Positions 32,338 to 42,838 of a DNA stretch of 64,000 nt are shown here, piece after piece. Each line of letters starts with the position of its first letter. The stretch's first letter is position 1. This stretch comes from Bacteroidales bacterium. Lineage in GTDB: Bacteria; Bacteroidota; Bacteroidia; Bacteroidales; UBA932. The position numbers and the translations under genes were made by a program. Below the pieces are notes generated by a model, which worked only from the letters and a program-made list of their open reading frames with translations, did not search any database and was not told where the DNA came from. The DNA lies in NCBI GenBank assembly GCA_017513445.1, contig JAFXFS010000003.1:1-64000 (forward strand). Reading direction: 5' to 3'.

Positions 32338-33366
32338 TTAATCTGTAATCTCTTTAATTTTTTCTCTGATTTGAGCTTCAATCTCCTCTAATAGTTGTTG
32401 GTTGTCTCTAAGCAGATTCTTTACAGCATCTCTACCTTGAGCCAACTTGCTTTCGCCGTAGCTAAACCAAGATCCACTCTTCTTGATGATGTTGAATTCT
32501 ACACCCAAATCGATAATTTCACCAATCTTAGATATGCCCTCTCCAAACACAATATCAAATTCGGCTTTTCTGAATGGAGGAGCCATCTTATTTTTAACAA
32601 CTTTAACTCTTGTTCTGTTTCCGGTTGCCTCTTCACCATCTTTTAGTTGAGTCACGCGTCTTACATCAAGTCTCATTGTTGAGTAGAATTTCAAAGCATT
32701 ACCACCAGTTGTTGTCTCAGGATTGCCAAACATAATACCAATCTTGTCTCTCAATTGGTTGATGAAAATACAGCAAGTGTTTGTTTTTGAGATATTTGCA
32801 GTTAATTTTCTTAGTGCTTGACTCATCAATCTTGCTTGAAGTCCCATCTTCGAGTCACCCATTTCTCCCTCAATTTCAGCTTTTGGTGTAAGAGCTGCAA
32901 CAGAGTCGATAACGATAATGTCAATAGCACCTGATCTGATTAGGTTATCAGCAATTTCTAAAGCTTGCTCACCGCAATCAGGTTGTGAGATTAATAATGT
33001 ATCAACATTAACACCTAGATTCTTTGCGTATGTCCTGTCAAAGGCGTGTTCAGCATCGATAATAACTGCAATGCCACCTGCTTTTTGCGCTTCAGCAATA
33101 GCGTGAATTGCTAAAGTAGTCTTACCACTGGATTCAGGACCATAAATCTCAATAACTCTACCTCTCGGATAACCACCAATTCCCAATGCGTGGTCAAGTG
33201 CTATTGACCCTGAAGGAATTGTTGATACCTCCCAGTTTGGCTGTTCTCCCATCTTCATAATAGTTCCTTTGCCAAAATCTTTTCTGATTTTGTCAATTGT
33301 CGCTTGTAGTGCCTTCAATTTCTCTTCACCGACCTCTACATTTTTCATTTCTTTCTCCGTAGCCAT
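32338..33366 (-). CDS. recA: Recombinase RecA
   Basis: 342 residues. Walker [10 protein letters not shown] (76-84), Walker [11 protein letters not shown] near 150, the L1/L2 DNA loops, and the signature [11 protein letters not shown] near 225. It coats single-stranded DNA, drives strand exchange, and stimulates LexA-type cleavage. A -7 box (TATATTTG on the minus strand, 33409-33416) precedes it. No clear SOS operator is seen in the 133-bp gap to rlmN. trpS follows after 2 nt. Confidence 0.98.
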   Translation of the reverse strand: MATEKEMKNVEVGEEKLKALQATIDKIRKDFGKGTIMKMGEQPNWEVSTIPSGSIALDHALGIGGYPRGRVIEIYGPESSGKTTLAIHAIAEAQKAGGIAVIIDAEHAFDRTYAKNLGVNVDTLLISQPDCGEQALEIADNLIRSGAIDIIVIDSVAALTPKAEIEGEMGDSKMGLQARLMSQALRKLTANISKTNTCCIFINQLRDKIGIMFGNPETTTGGNALKFYSTMRLDVRRVTQLKDGEEATGNRTRVKVVKNKMAPPFRKAEFDIVFGEGISKIGEIIDLGVEFNIIKKSGSWFSYGESKLAQGRDAVKNLLRDNQQLLEEIEAQIREKIKEITD

Positions 33367-33408
33367 AGTTATATAAATTTTAATTTAAAATACTGGAATA
33401 TTAATTTG

Positions 33409-33416
33409 CAAATATA
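33409..33416 (-). promoter_or_regulatory. -7 box of recA-trpS
   Basis: TATATTTG on the minus strand, 42 nt before the ATG. Confidence 0.5.
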
Positions 33417-33472
33417 ACCAAATTAATCGTTACAAATTGGTTAAAATATAAAAATTATTACACCATTTTCTC

Positions 33473-33480
33473 TATTTTTG
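33473..33480 (+). promoter_or_regulatory. -7 box of the rlmN-galK gene run
   Basis: TATTTTTG, 19 nt before the rlmN ATG at 33500. Confidence 0.45.
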
Positions 33481-33499
33481 TCTCGTAAAATAATAATAG

Positions 33500-34522
33500 A
33501 TGAAGCAGAAGTTATTAGGAAAAAATCTCAATGAATTGAAGGAGATTGCTAAAGAGCTTTCTCTACCATCATTTACTGCCACGCAGATAGCTCAGTGGCT
33601 CTATCAGAAGAGAGTTAGAGATATCTCTGAGATGACAAATCTCTCAAAAGTGGCAAGAGAGAAACTTTCAGAATTATATGAGGTTGGCCATACACAGTAT
33701 ACTCACTCTTTTAAGTCTGTTGATGGTACGAAGAAGTATCTCTTTCCTGTTGGGGAGGGGGAGCGTTTTATTGAGACAGTTATGATTCCTGATGGAGAAA
33801 GGTCAACAGTGTGCGTATCTTGCCAGATAGGTTGTAAGATGGGTTGTAAATTCTGTATGACAGGTCGCCAGGGATTCCACGGACATCTTGATGCAGCACA
33901 AATACTCTCTCAATTTATGGATATTGATGAGGGCGAAGTCTTGACTAATGCTGTATTTATGGGAATGGGTGAACCGCTTGATAATTATGATAATATCTCA
34001 AGAACTATTGACGTTCTTACTTCATCGTGGGGCTTTGGCTGGAGTCCAAAAAGAATTACCCTTTCAACAGTGGGTATTATTCCTATGTTGGAACGCTTTT
34101 TGAAAGAATCTAAATGTCATTTGGCTGTAAGTTTACACAATCCATTTGGAGTGCAGAGGGCAGAATTGATGCCAATGCAGAAGCCATATCCAATTGAAGA
34201 AGTTGTGAGGTTGATTAAAAAATTTGACTTTACAGGACAACGCAGGGTTAGTTTTGAATACATTGTGTTCAGTGGAGTCAACGACTCTAAAGCCCATAGT
34301 GATGAGCTTGTGAGAATATTGAAGGGATTAGAATGTAGAGTTAATTTGATACGTTTTCACGCTATACCAAATTCTTCACTTAAAACAACTTCTGATAAAG
34401 AGATGGAATCTTTCAAGGATAGGCTTAACAGTCAGGGACTATTAACAACAATAAGAGCTTCAAGGGGTGAAGATATATTTGCGGCTTGTGGCTTATTGTC
34501 AGGACAAAAGAGTAAAAAATAG
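33500..34522 (+). CDS. rlmN: Dual-specificity 23S rRNA/tRNA adenine C2-methyltransferase RlmN
   Basis: 340 residues. Radical-SAM motif CKMGCKFC (Cys 112, 116, 119) with the partner catalytic Cys 330 in FAACGLLSG. GGEPL is represented by GMGEPLDNYD (about 155-164). It methylates A2503 of 23S rRNA and A37 of some tRNAs through a protein-bound methyl-cysteine. The stop codon is immediately followed by the ATG of the patatin gene, indicating translational coupling. First gene of a long run of seven co-directional genes ending at a terminator at 42839. Confidence 0.95.
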   Translation: MKQKLLGKNLNELKEIAKELSLPSFTATQIAQWLYQKRVRDISEMTNLSKVAREKLSELYEVGHTQYTHSFKSVDGTKKYLFPVGEGERFIETVMIPDGERSTVCVSCQIGCKMGCKFCMTGRQGFHGHLDAAQILSQFMDIDEGEVLTNAVFMGMGEPLDNYDNISRTIDVLTSSWGFGWSPKRITLSTVGIIPMLERFLKESKCHLAVSLHNPFGVQRAELMPMQKPYPIEEVVRLIKKFDFTGQRRVSFEYIVFSGVNDSKAHSDELVRILKGLECRVNLIRFHAIPNSSLKTTSDKEMESFKDRLNSQGLLTTIRASRGEDIFAACGLLSGQKSKK

Positions 34523-36832
34523 ATGCAAAAGAGGAGCGCGATACTACTGATTTTATTTATCTTTTTCGGAGTTGCGTTAAATGCGCAACAACCGAAAGAG
34601 GGTTATTCTAATGATAGTTCGCGTCCAAAGGTAGGTGTCGTTTTATCAGGTGGTGGGGCAAAGGGCCTTGCACACGTTGGTGTTCTTAAATATCTTGAAG
34701 AGTTGGAAATCCCTATTGACTACATAGTGGGAACTAGCATCGGTTCAATTGTAGGAGGATTCTATGCGTTAGGGTACTCGGCAGATGAGCTTGATAGTTT
34801 GGTAATGGCTCAGGATTGGGATATGGTTATGAGCGACAAGATTCCGAAAGGTGAGACATCTCTCGAAGAGAAGTTAAGAAATGAAAAGTTTATTGTCTCA
34901 ATACCCTTTACAGATGCAAGGGCATTTGAAAAGAGTAAGAAGGACTCTTCACAAGTTTTTGGATTAAAGGCAAATATCCCAACAGGTCTGGTTCAGGGAC
35001 AAAATCTCTACAATCTCTTTACGAAATTGACAGTAGGATATCAGGATTCTATTGACTTCTCAACTTTTCCTATTCCGTTTGCCTGTGTTGCAGTGGATCT
35101 TAATACCAATAAAGAGGTGGTTTTCCATAGTGGGAATATCGTTGAGGCAATTAGAGCAAGTATGGCAATCCCCGGATATTTTGCACCTGTAAAAACTGAT
35201 AATCACTATCTTGTCGATGGTGGTATTTTAAATAACTATCCGGTAGATGTAGCTCGAGAAATGGGAGCTGATATTATTATCGGAGTGGATCTTCATTCTG
35301 AGACAAATGCTGAATACCAAGAGGTTACATCATTGATAGATGCTTTGGATCAAATGATTAACTTAATGGAGGCAAACAAAACAGAGAAGAATAGAAGGAT
35401 TACAGATATCAGAATAACCCCTCTGGTTAGTAAATACGGGACTCTTGATTTTGATCTAAAGAGTATGGATGCTCTGATTGATACAGGTTATAATGCAGCA
35501 CTTCGTGCGAGTTATGACTTACAGATGCTTTCTCAAAGTTTGAAGATTCTCGATAAAAGAGAGAAATCTCATATGATTGGTCCTGTTGCAAATGTGCCAA
35601 AAAGAAGAGCTATTAATATAGGAAGAGATTCTGTAGATATATCGCAAATTGTTGTTACAGGTATATCTGATTCTGATATGGAATTGCTTTTTAGAAAAAC
35701 GAAGATAGCTCCGGGACGCAAAGTTTCAGGTCAGGATATTGATGATGCGATATCATTCTTCTATAGCACGAAGGCATTCTCACGAGTAACCTATTCACTT
35801 CTTGGAGATAGTAATCCCTATATAATGAGGATAGACTTTGAACCAGGCAAGCAACATCAACTTGGATTTGGATTTAGATATGATAGTGAGGAGTCTGCAG
35901 CTCTGTTGCTTGATGTTGGTATTAATCAGTTGAAATTATATGGTTTCAGAGTCAATTTGGCGGCAAAATTGGGATTTAATCCAAATGTTTCAGTCGATGG
36001 AGTGGTCGATTTTAAGAGTAAATTAAGACTGAATTCAAATTATACCTTCTCCCACTCCAATATGAATATGTTTGAAGGGGGAGAGAGGTCAAGTAATATA
36101 TCATATTATTACAATAAATTCGACTTGACCTTCCAAAATTTTGATCCGCGTCACTCAAAATTCAAGACAGGTGTGAGATATGAGAATTGCTATTTCAACT
36201 CTATACTTACAAATGTTTCAGTGCCACCTGAGTATGAAATAACAATTAGGAACAGAGATTTTATCTCTATTTTCGGAACATTCTTGAATGACAATTTAGA
36301 CAGAGCAAATTTCCCAACTAAAGGTATTCGCACAGAAATTAGTTATGCCTACTATTTTAATTGGTTTAATGAGGATTTAAGACCATTCAGTGATATCCGT
36401 TTTCAGACAAAAATGGCATTTCCGACAGGAACACTCTTTGTACCTATATTCTCTCTATATGGAAGGTGGGCAATGGGAGAGAATATACCTGCATCTCATC
36501 TTAACGTAATGGGTGGATATCAGCAAGGAAGATATCTAAATCAACAGATTCCGTTTGCCGGTTTGAATAATCTATACTCTATGGGCAAAATGCTGGCTGT
36601 GGCACGTGCTGACCTAAGATTTAACCTCCTGAAATCGCACTATATAACTGCTACTGTAAACTATGCAATGAGTGGTAATACAATCCCAGAATTTATTGGT
36701 AATCAGGGTGTTATAGGTGCGTCATTGGGATACTCATTCGACTCGTTTATCGGCCCTGTCTCATTGCATCTTCACTGGTCTGACAAGAGTGAAAAGGTAG
36801 GTGTTTATTTCAACTTAGGCTACTACTTCTAA
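34523..36832 (+). CDS. Patatin-like phospholipase fused to an Omp85-type barrel
   Basis: 769 residues. Signal peptide (about 1-21, LNAQ). Patatin domain (about 35-300) with the oxyanion GGGAKG (43-48), the nucleophile GTSIG (Ser 72) and the dyad DGG (near 229). A POTRA-like region (about 370-440; DISQIVVTGISDSD) precedes a C-terminal surface-antigen (BamA-like) barrel ending KVGVYFNLGYYF. This is a type Vd-like layout, in which a lipase domain is exported or held below its own outer-membrane barrel. No gap separates it from rlmN. recX follows after 10 nt. Confidence 0.9.
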   Translation: MQKRSAILLILFIFFGVALNAQQPKEGYSNDSSRPKVGVVLSGGGAKGLAHVGVLKYLEELEIPIDYIVGTSIGSIVGGFYALGYSADELDSLVMAQDWDMVMSDKIPKGETSLEEKLRNEKFIVSIPFTDARAFEKSKKDSSQVFGLKANIPTGLVQGQNLYNLFTKLTVGYQDSIDFSTFPIPFACVAVDLNTNKEVVFHSGNIVEAIRASMAIPGYFAPVKTDNHYLVDGGILNNYPVDVAREMGADIIIGVDLHSETNAEYQEVTSLIDALDQMINLMEANKTEKNRRITDIRITPLVSKYGTLDFDLKSMDALIDTGYNAALRASYDLQMLSQSLKILDKREKSHMIGPVANVPKRRAINIGRDSVDISQIVVTGISDSDMELLFRKTKIAPGRKVSGQDIDDAISFFYSTKAFSRVTYSLLGDSNPYIMRIDFEPGKQHQLGFGFRYDSEESAALLLDVGINQLKLYGFRVNLAAKLGFNPNVSVDGVVDFKSKLRLNSNYTFSHSNMNMFEGGERSSNISYYYNKFDLTFQNFDPRHSKFKTGVRYENCYFNSILTNVSVPPEYEITIRNRDFISIFGTFLNDNLDRANFPTKGIRTEISYAYYFNWFNEDLRPFSDIRFQTKMAFPTGTLFVPIFSLYGRWAMGENIPASHLNVMGGYQQGRYLNQQIPFAGLNNLYSMGKMLAVARADLRFNLLKSHYITATVNYAMSGNTIPEFIGNQGVIGASLGYSFDSFIGPVSLHLHWSDKSEKVGVYFNLGYYF

Positions 36833-36842
36833 CAAATTTATT

Positions 36843-37343
36843 ATGAATCAACAAGAGATTCTGGATAGGATGAGGAGACTTTGTAGTACTCGAGAGTATT
36901 GCAGAAGGGATATTTTGTTGAAAATTGAGTCACTTATTGCAAAGGAGCGTAAGTCGGCTGAAAGTTCTCCGAATAAGGAGGTTGGTGCCAATAGTATTAA
37001 GAGTCCTGAATCAATCTCTGCCGAGGATATAATTAACACTTTATGTGAAGAAAAATTCATTGATGATAAGAGATATGCCACCTTTTTTGCAAAGGATAAA
37101 TCATCTTTGCAAGGATGGGGTGAGAATAAAATTAAATATACTCTTCAAAATAAGGGAATTGAGATTGATTTTATTAAATTTGCAATTGCGCAGATAGATC
37201 AGGATAGATCTACTGAAAAATTAAAAAAGGTAATTGCTACGAAAAGAGACTCATTGAGAGGGGATCCAAAGGCTAAAGAAAAGCTTATAAGGTTCTTATT
37301 ATCAAGAGGTTATACTTGGCAACAATTTAATGATTTAATATGA
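36843..37343 (+). CDS. recX: Regulatory protein RecX
   Basis: 166 residues, three-helix repeats of the RecX family (STREYCRRDILLKI near 12-25, FIDDKRYATFFAKD near 75-88, GWGENKIKYTLQNKGI near 95-110). RecX caps RecA filaments and restrains recombination. recA is 3.5 kb away on the other strand, so the two are not co-transcribed. The stop overlaps the prfB start (ATGA at 37340-37343). The N-terminus has an extra charged insertion (about 28-55) not found in short relatives. Confidence 0.88.
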   Translation: MNQQEILDRMRRLCSTREYCRRDILLKIESLIAKERKSAESSPNKEVGANSIKSPESISAEDIINTLCEEKFIDDKRYATFFAKDKSSLQGWGENKIKYTLQNKGIEIDFIKFAIAQIDQDRSTEKLKKVIATKRDSLRGDPKAKEKLIRFLLSRGYTWQQFNDLI

Positions 37344-38420
37344 TTTCGACAGAGCAAATTAAAGAGTTGAAAGTTAGGATAGAGACTCTGGGGAGGTGTC
37401 TTTGACATCCCTATTAAAGAGGAATATTTAGAAAAAGCCCAAAAAATCACATTGGAGGAGGGTTTCTGGGACGATCCAAAGCGCGCAGAGAGCTTCCTTA
37501 AGCAGGTTTCTTCTGTAAAATATTGGGTCACATCATATAAAGATATCACCTTATTGATGGATGAGGTTGATGTGTTGTTGGAGCTGGGAGAGGAGGATTC
37601 TGAAGAGTTACTACAATCTGTGGATAATTTAGCTCATAAAATCGAAGAACTTGAGGTCAGAAATATGCTTGGTGCAGAGGGAGATAATTTAGGTGCAATC
37701 CTGACAATTAACTCTGGTGCAGGAGGAACAGAGAGTAACGATTGGTCTGCAATGTTAATGCGTATGTATATCAGATGGGGAGAGAGAAATGGATATAATG
37801 TGCGTATCTCTCAGATTTTGAATGGGGAAGATGTTGGGATTAAATCAGTTACAATAGAGTTTGAAGGGGATTATGCTTATGGCTATCTGAAAGCTGAGAG
37901 TGGCGTTCACCGACTTGTAAGAATATCTCCATTTAATGCACAAGGGAAACGTCAAACAACATTCTCATCGGTGTTTGTCTATCCATTGGTTGACGAAACA
38001 ATAGAGATTGAGATCAATCCTTCCGATTTGGAGTGGGATACTTATCGTTCATCGGGTGCCGGTGGACAGAATGTCAATAAGGTTGAGACCGGTGTAAGAG
38101 TTAAACACATTCCGACAGGAATTGTTGTGGAGAATACAGAGACCCGTTCCCAACTTGATAATAGACAAAATGCACTTCGTGTTTTGAAATCACACCTTTA
38201 CAATTTGGAATTGAAGAAACGTCAGGAAAAGCAGGCCGAACTTGAGGGACAGAAGAAGAAAATTGAGTGGGGCTCTCAGATTCGTAGTTATGTTCTGCAT
38301 CCTTACAAAATGGTGAAAGATCTTCGCACTGGGCTGGAAACATCTGATACTCAGGGAGTTTTGGATGGAGATCTTAATGATTTTATGAAGAAATTTTTAA
38401 TGGAAAATAGCTCAAAATAA
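37340..38420 (+). CDS. prfB: Peptide chain release factor 2 (programmed +1 frameshift)
   Basis: Read in two frames. The ATG at 37340 starts 21 codons ending CTT, then an in-frame TGA at 37403-37405. A +1 slip continues as GAC from 37404 and gives 359 residues in total. The slip site CTTTGAC and an SD-like GGGGAGG (37390-37396) three bases before it match the classical prfB recoding signal. The downstream part has the GGQ loop ([13 protein letters not shown] near 240). RF2 releases peptides at UGA and UAA, and low RF2 favours the slip, giving autoregulation. It is not a broken gene. The start overlaps the recX stop; the fumarase gene follows after 8 nt. Confidence 0.96.
37390..37406 (+). promoter_or_regulatory. 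prfB programmed +1 frameshift signal
   Basis: GGGGAGG, then TGT, CTT, TGA and C. Slippage from CTT into TTG/GAC framing bypasses the UGA. Confidence 0.92.
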
Positions 38421-38428
38421 TTAATAAT

Positions 38429-40042
38429 ATGGAATTCAAGTATCAAGAAATGTTTCCTCTATCAGAGGACAAAACACAGTATCACCTAATTTCTAAAGAT
38501 TATGTATCGGAAATTGAGGTTAATGGTCAAAAAATTTTAAAAGTTGAACCAGAAGCACTTCGTCTTATTTCAAGAACTGCATTTCACGATGTGGCTTTCA
38601 AATTAAGACGTGAACATAATAAGAAGGTTGCTTTGGTTTTAGATGATCCAGAGGCAAGTACAAATGACAAGTCAGTTGCTTTGACTATGCTATTGAATGC
38701 TAATGTTGCATCTAAAGGACAACTTCCATTCTGTCAAGATACAGGTACAGCTATCATCGTTGCAAAGAAAGGTCAAAATGTTTGGACTGGTGGTGGTGAC
38801 ACTGAACAATTGTATCATGGTGTTTATGATACATATACAACAGACAATTTAAGATATTCTCAAACTATTCCATTGGATATGTATAAAGAGATTAACTCAG
38901 GTTGTAACTTACCTGCTCAAGTTGATATCTATGCTACTGATGGTAATGAATATAAATTCTTGTTTGTTGCAAAAGGTGGTGGAAGTGCAAACAAAACTTA
39001 TCTATATCAAGAGACAAAAGCTCTTCTTAACCCTGCAACTTTAGAGAAATTCCTTATCGAAAAGATGAAGACTTTGGGTACAGCTGCTTGTCCTCCATAC
39101 CATATTGCATTTGTAATTGGTGGTACATCTGCCGAGACTAACCTTAAAACTGTAAAATTGGCATCTGCTAAATATTATGACGAATTGCCAACAACAGGAA
39201 ATGAGTTAGGCCGTGCTTTCAGAGATGTTGAATTGGAAGAGAAACTATTGAAAGCTGCTCAAAATATTGGTTTGGGAGCGCAATTTGGTGGAAAATACTT
39301 TGCTCACGATATCAGAGTTATTCGTTTGCCTCGTCACGGTGCATCTTGCCCTGTAGGTATGGGTGTATCTTGTAGTGCTGATAGAAATGTTAAGGGTAAA
39401 ATTAACAAAGATGGTATTTGGTTGGAAGATTTGGATAGCGATCCAATCTCATTGGTTCCTGAAAGATATCTACAAGGTGGCGGACATAAAGGTGGTGTGA
39501 AGATTGATTTGAATCGCCCTATGGATGAAATCCTTGCAGAATTGAGCAAATATCCAGTATCTACATTCCTTCTTTTGAATGGAACTATTATCGTAGGTAG
39601 AGATATTGCTCACGCAAAATTAAAAGAGCGTATTGAAGCTGGAGAGGGACTTCCTCAATATATTAAAGATCACCCAATTTACTATGCTGGTCCTGCTAAG
39701 ACTCCAGAAGGAATGCCATCTGGCTCATTCGGTCCTACAACAGCTGGTCGTATGGATAGCTATGTAGATCTATTCCAAGCAAATGGTGGTAGCAAGATTA
39801 TGATTGCTAAAGGTAATAGAAGTCAACAAGTTACAGATGCTTGTAAGAAACACGGTGGTTTCTATTTGGGTTCAATCGGAGGTCCTGCTGCAATTCTTGC
39901 AAAAGATAATATCAAGAGTGTAGAGTGTCTAGAGTATCCTGAGTTGGGTATGGAGGCAATTTGGAAAATCGAAGTTGAAAACTTCCCTGCATTTATTCTT
40001 GTAGATGATAAGGGTAATGACTTCTTTGCTCAATTTAAATAA
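38429..40042 (+). CDS. Class I (iron-sulfur) fumarate hydratase
   Basis: 537 residues, typical of single-chain class I fumarases. [4Fe-4S] cysteines are in FCQDTGTA (near 106), SGCNLPAQ (near 155) and a third near 222 (AACPPYHI). The C-terminal beta-type half has GPTTAGRMD near 440. It interconverts fumarate and malate. In Bacteroidales it works in the reductive branch that makes succinate. It is 8 nt after prfB and 20 nt before an M49-like peptidase. Codon choice looks optimised. Confidence 0.93.
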   Translation: MEFKYQEMFPLSEDKTQYHLISKDYVSEIEVNGQKILKVEPEALRLISRTAFHDVAFKLRREHNKKVALVLDDPEASTNDKSVALTMLLNANVASKGQLPFCQDTGTAIIVAKKGQNVWTGGGDTEQLYHGVYDTYTTDNLRYSQTIPLDMYKEINSGCNLPAQVDIYATDGNEYKFLFVAKGGGSANKTYLYQETKALLNPATLEKFLIEKMKTLGTAACPPYHIAFVIGGTSAETNLKTVKLASAKYYDELPTTGNELGRAFRDVELEEKLLKAAQNIGLGAQFGGKYFAHDIRVIRLPRHGASCPVGMGVSCSADRNVKGKINKDGIWLEDLDSDPISLVPERYLQGGGHKGGVKIDLNRPMDEILAELSKYPVSTFLLLNGTIIVGRDIAHAKLKERIEAGEGLPQYIKDHPIYYAGPAKTPEGMPSGSFGPTTAGRMDSYVDLFQANGGSKIMIAKGNRSQQVTDACKKHGGFYLGSIGGPAAILAKDNIKSVECLEYPELGMEAIWKIEVENFPAFILVDDKGNDFFAQFK

Positions 40043-40062
40043 TAATTAATAATCAGTATATT

Positions 40063-41664
40063 ATGAAAATGTTCAAATCAATATTAATCGCTTTTGCTGC
40101 AATGATTTTTGTCTCAGCTTGTAGCCCGAAGGGCGAAACATCTCCTCTCCAAGCGAAGGTGGAAGAGTTTGCATATGTAGATTTATCAAGTGATCTTTAC
40201 AATCAACTTTCAGATAAAGAGAAGGAGATTGTAGCTGTTTTTAAAGAGATTGCAGATATTATGGATGGCCTATTCTGGAAACAAACATTCGGAGATAAGT
40301 CAATAATGGAGCAATTAGAAGATCCTTATGCTCGTCAATTTGCCGCAATTAATTATGGTCCTTGGGATAGATTGGATGATAATAAACCATTTGTAGAGGG
40401 TTATGGAGAGAAACCTGCAGGTTGCCAATACTATCCTCAAGATATGACAAAAGAGGAGTTTGAGGCATTTGATGATCCTAATAAATCAAGTCTTTATACA
40501 GTTATCCGTCGTGATGAAAATGGCGCTTTGAAAAGTGTATGGTATAAAGATGAATATAAAGAGGAATTGACTCAGGTTTGTCAACTTCTAGATAAAGCTA
40601 TCGCTTTGGCAGAAGATGAGGGTTTGAAAAACTACCTTGTAGAGAGAAAAAAGGCATTTGAGACAGATGACTATTTCCAAAGTGATATCGCTTGGATGGA
40701 TATGAAGGAGAGCAAAATCGACTTCGTAGTTGGTCCAATCGAGAATTATGATGATAAACTTTATGAGGCAAAGGCATCTTATGAGGCATTCATCCTTTTG
40801 AAAGATGTAGAGAGAAGTAAGGATCTTGCAAAATTTGTAAGTATGCTTCCTGCGCTTCAAAAAGAGCTTCCTTGTGATCCTAAGTACAAAACATTTGTAC
40901 CTGGAACATCTTCGGACCTAAATGTTTACGATGCTTACTATTATGCGGGTGATTGTAACTCAGGTAGTAAGACTATTGCAATCAATCTTCCAAATGATGA
41001 CAGAGTTCAGGCTCTTAAAGGTGCGAGAAGATTGCAACTTCGCAATAGTATGCAAGCTAAGTTTGATAAAATTGTTATCCCAATTGGTGATGTAATTCTT
41101 GAAGAGGAGTTGCGTGAAAACCTTAAGTTTGATGCATTTTTCTGGAATGTTACTTTCCACGAAGTTGCTCACGGACTTGGAATCAAACAGACAATCAATG
41201 GAAAGGGTTCGGTTGATGAAGCTATGGGTACAGAAAAGACCTCTTGGGAGGAGGCAAAAGCTGATATTTTAGGTCTATTTATGGTTTGTAAACTTATCGA
41301 AAAGGGTGAAATCACAAATATTACTAAAGAAGATGCAATAACAACATTTATTGCTGGTATTCTTCGTTCAGTAAGATTTGGTGCTGCAAGTTCTCACGGT
41401 AAGGCAAATATGATGTGTTACAACTATATGCAACAAAATGGTGCATTTACACGTAATGCTGATGGTAAATACCATATCGATTATGCAAAAGCTGAAGAGG
41501 CTATTGCAGGTTGGGCAAATGTCATTATTACTACACAAGGAGATGGTAATCAAGAGTTTGCAAGAGAATATAGAGAGAAGAATGGTTCAATTACTCCTGA
41601 ATTGCAAGCTGATTTGGATAAAATCAATAGCTCATCAATTCCTAGAGATATCCGTTTCAGATAG
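40063..41664 (+). CDS. M49-like (dipeptidyl peptidase III-type) zinc peptidase, lipoprotein
   Basis: 533 residues. A lipoprotein signal ends in SAC (Cys near 20). Zinc motif HEVAH (366-370) is followed by EEAKAD (396-401), the second M49 motif holding the third zinc ligand. The classical DPP III motif is HExxGH, one residue longer, so this belongs to the shorter HExxH branch. Length and DPP III-like middle region (DVERSKDLAKFVSMLPALQK) support the family. Likely a cell-envelope exopeptidase. It lies between the fumarase and galK genes in one run. Confidence 0.85.
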   Translation: MKMFKSILIAFAAMIFVSACSPKGETSPLQAKVEEFAYVDLSSDLYNQLSDKEKEIVAVFKEIADIMDGLFWKQTFGDKSIMEQLEDPYARQFAAINYGPWDRLDDNKPFVEGYGEKPAGCQYYPQDMTKEEFEAFDDPNKSSLYTVIRRDENGALKSVWYKDEYKEELTQVCQLLDKAIALAEDEGLKNYLVERKKAFETDDYFQSDIAWMDMKESKIDFVVGPIENYDDKLYEAKASYEAFILLKDVERSKDLAKFVSMLPALQKELPCDPKYKTFVPGTSSDLNVYDAYYYAGDCNSGSKTIAINLPNDDRVQALKGARRLQLRNSMQAKFDKIVIPIGDVILEEELRENLKFDAFFWNVTFHEVAHGLGIKQTINGKGSVDEAMGTEKTSWEEAKADILGLFMVCKLIEKGEITNITKEDAITTFIAGILRSVRFGAASSHGKANMMCYNYMQQNGAFTRNADGKYHIDYAKAEEAIAGWANVIITTQGDGNQEFAREYREKNGSITPELQADLDKINSSSIPRDIRFR

Positions 41665-41690
41665 TTTTATTATTGATAAATTTTAACATT

Positions 41691-42818
41691 ATGAGAGAAA
41701 AAGTCTATAATAAATTTGTTGAACTCTTCTCTGGAGAGGCAACTATGTTTGCTGCACCTGGACGAATCAATTTGATAGGTGAGCATACTGACTATAATGG
41801 TGGTTTTGTATTTCCAGGTGCAATCGATAAAGAGATGGTTGCAGCTATACGTCTCAATGGAACTGATAAGGTAAGAGTTTATGCTCTTGATATGAATCAG
41901 GAGTCTATCTTTGGTCTTGAAGAGGAGGATAAACCAGCTGAAACTTGGGCTCATTATATCTTTGGTGTTTGTAGAGAGATAATCAAAAGAGGTGGCAAAA
42001 TAGGTGGTTTCGATGCTACATTTGCAGGAAATGTTCCGTTAGGAGCTGGTATGTCTTCATCTGCAGCATTGGAGTCACTATTTGCAACTGCTTTGAATGA
42101 CTTATTCAATTTGGGTATTGATAAATTTGAATTGGCTCGTATTGGACAAGCAACAGAACACAACTATTGTGGTGTTAAATGTGGTATAATGGATCAATTT
42201 GCCTCAATATTTGGCAAAGAGGGTTGTCTGATGAGGTTGGACTGTCGTTCAATGGAGTTTGAATACTTCCCATTCTCTCCAAAGGGATATAAACTATTGT
42301 TGTTGGATTCTAAAGTTAAACACGCACTTGTTGGCTCACCTTATAATGATAGGAGAGAGTCTTGCGAAAGAGTTGCGGCAAAATTAGGTAGAGAATTTCT
42401 AAGAGGCGCATCTATGCAATCTTTAGAGGATATAAAGGGTGAAATATCTGAAGAGGATTATAAGCGTGCTTACTATGTTATAGGAGAAGAAGCACGTGTC
42501 CTTTCTGTTTGTGATGCCTTGCAAAAAGGTGATTATGAACAAGTTGGACGTGATATGTATGCTACTCACTGGGGATTGTCAAAAGATTATGAAGTATCTT
42601 GCGAAGAATTGGACTTCCTTGTAAATGTTGCCCAGGAGGCTGGTGTGACTGGTTCTCGCCTGATGGGCGGTGGATTTGGTGGTTGTACAATTAACCTTGT
42701 TAAAGAGGAGCTTTATGATCACTTCATCGGCACAGCTTTAAGCAGATTTAAAGATCAATTCGGGCACGAACCAAAAGTGTATGATGTCGTAATCTCTCCA
42801 GGTGCGAGAAGATTATAA
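41691..42818 (+). CDS. galK: Galactokinase
   Basis: 375 residues from ATG 41691 (a TTG at 41673 would add six residues, MINFNI, which I consider unlikely). GHMP-kinase motifs are GRINLIGEHTDYNGG (24-38), the ATP loop PLGAGMSSSAALE near 110, and GGGFGGCTI near 325. It phosphorylates galactose to galactose-1-phosphate, the first Leloir step. No galT, galE or galM gene is nearby, so the rest of the pathway must be elsewhere. Last gene of the rlmN run, closed by a terminator. Confidence 0.95.
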   Translation: MREKVYNKFVELFSGEATMFAAPGRINLIGEHTDYNGGFVFPGAIDKEMVAAIRLNGTDKVRVYALDMNQESIFGLEEEDKPAETWAHYIFGVCREIIKRGGKIGGFDATFAGNVPLGAGMSSSAALESLFATALNDLFNLGIDKFELARIGQATEHNYCGVKCGIMDQFASIFGKEGCLMRLDCRSMEFEYFPFSPKGYKLLLLDSKVKHALVGSPYNDRRESCERVAAKLGREFLRGASMQSLEDIKGEISEEDYKRAYYVIGEEARVLSVCDALQKGDYEQVGRDMYATHWGLSKDYEVSCEELDFLVNVAQEAGVTGSRLMGGGFGGCTINLVKEELYDHFIGTALSRFKDQFGHEPKVYDVVISPGARRL

Positions 42819-42838
42819 CAACTAATCACAATAAATAT

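Noticed and set aside
37340-37460. prfB as a frameshifted pseudogene or a gene starting at 37452
   Set aside because: The upstream 21 codons, CTTTGAC and the purine block are the known recoding signal, and the combined protein has the normal RF2 length.
41673-41690. TTG start for galK giving an extra six residues
   Set aside because: The ATG at 41691 starts the normal galactokinase N-terminus; the extension is not conserved-looking.
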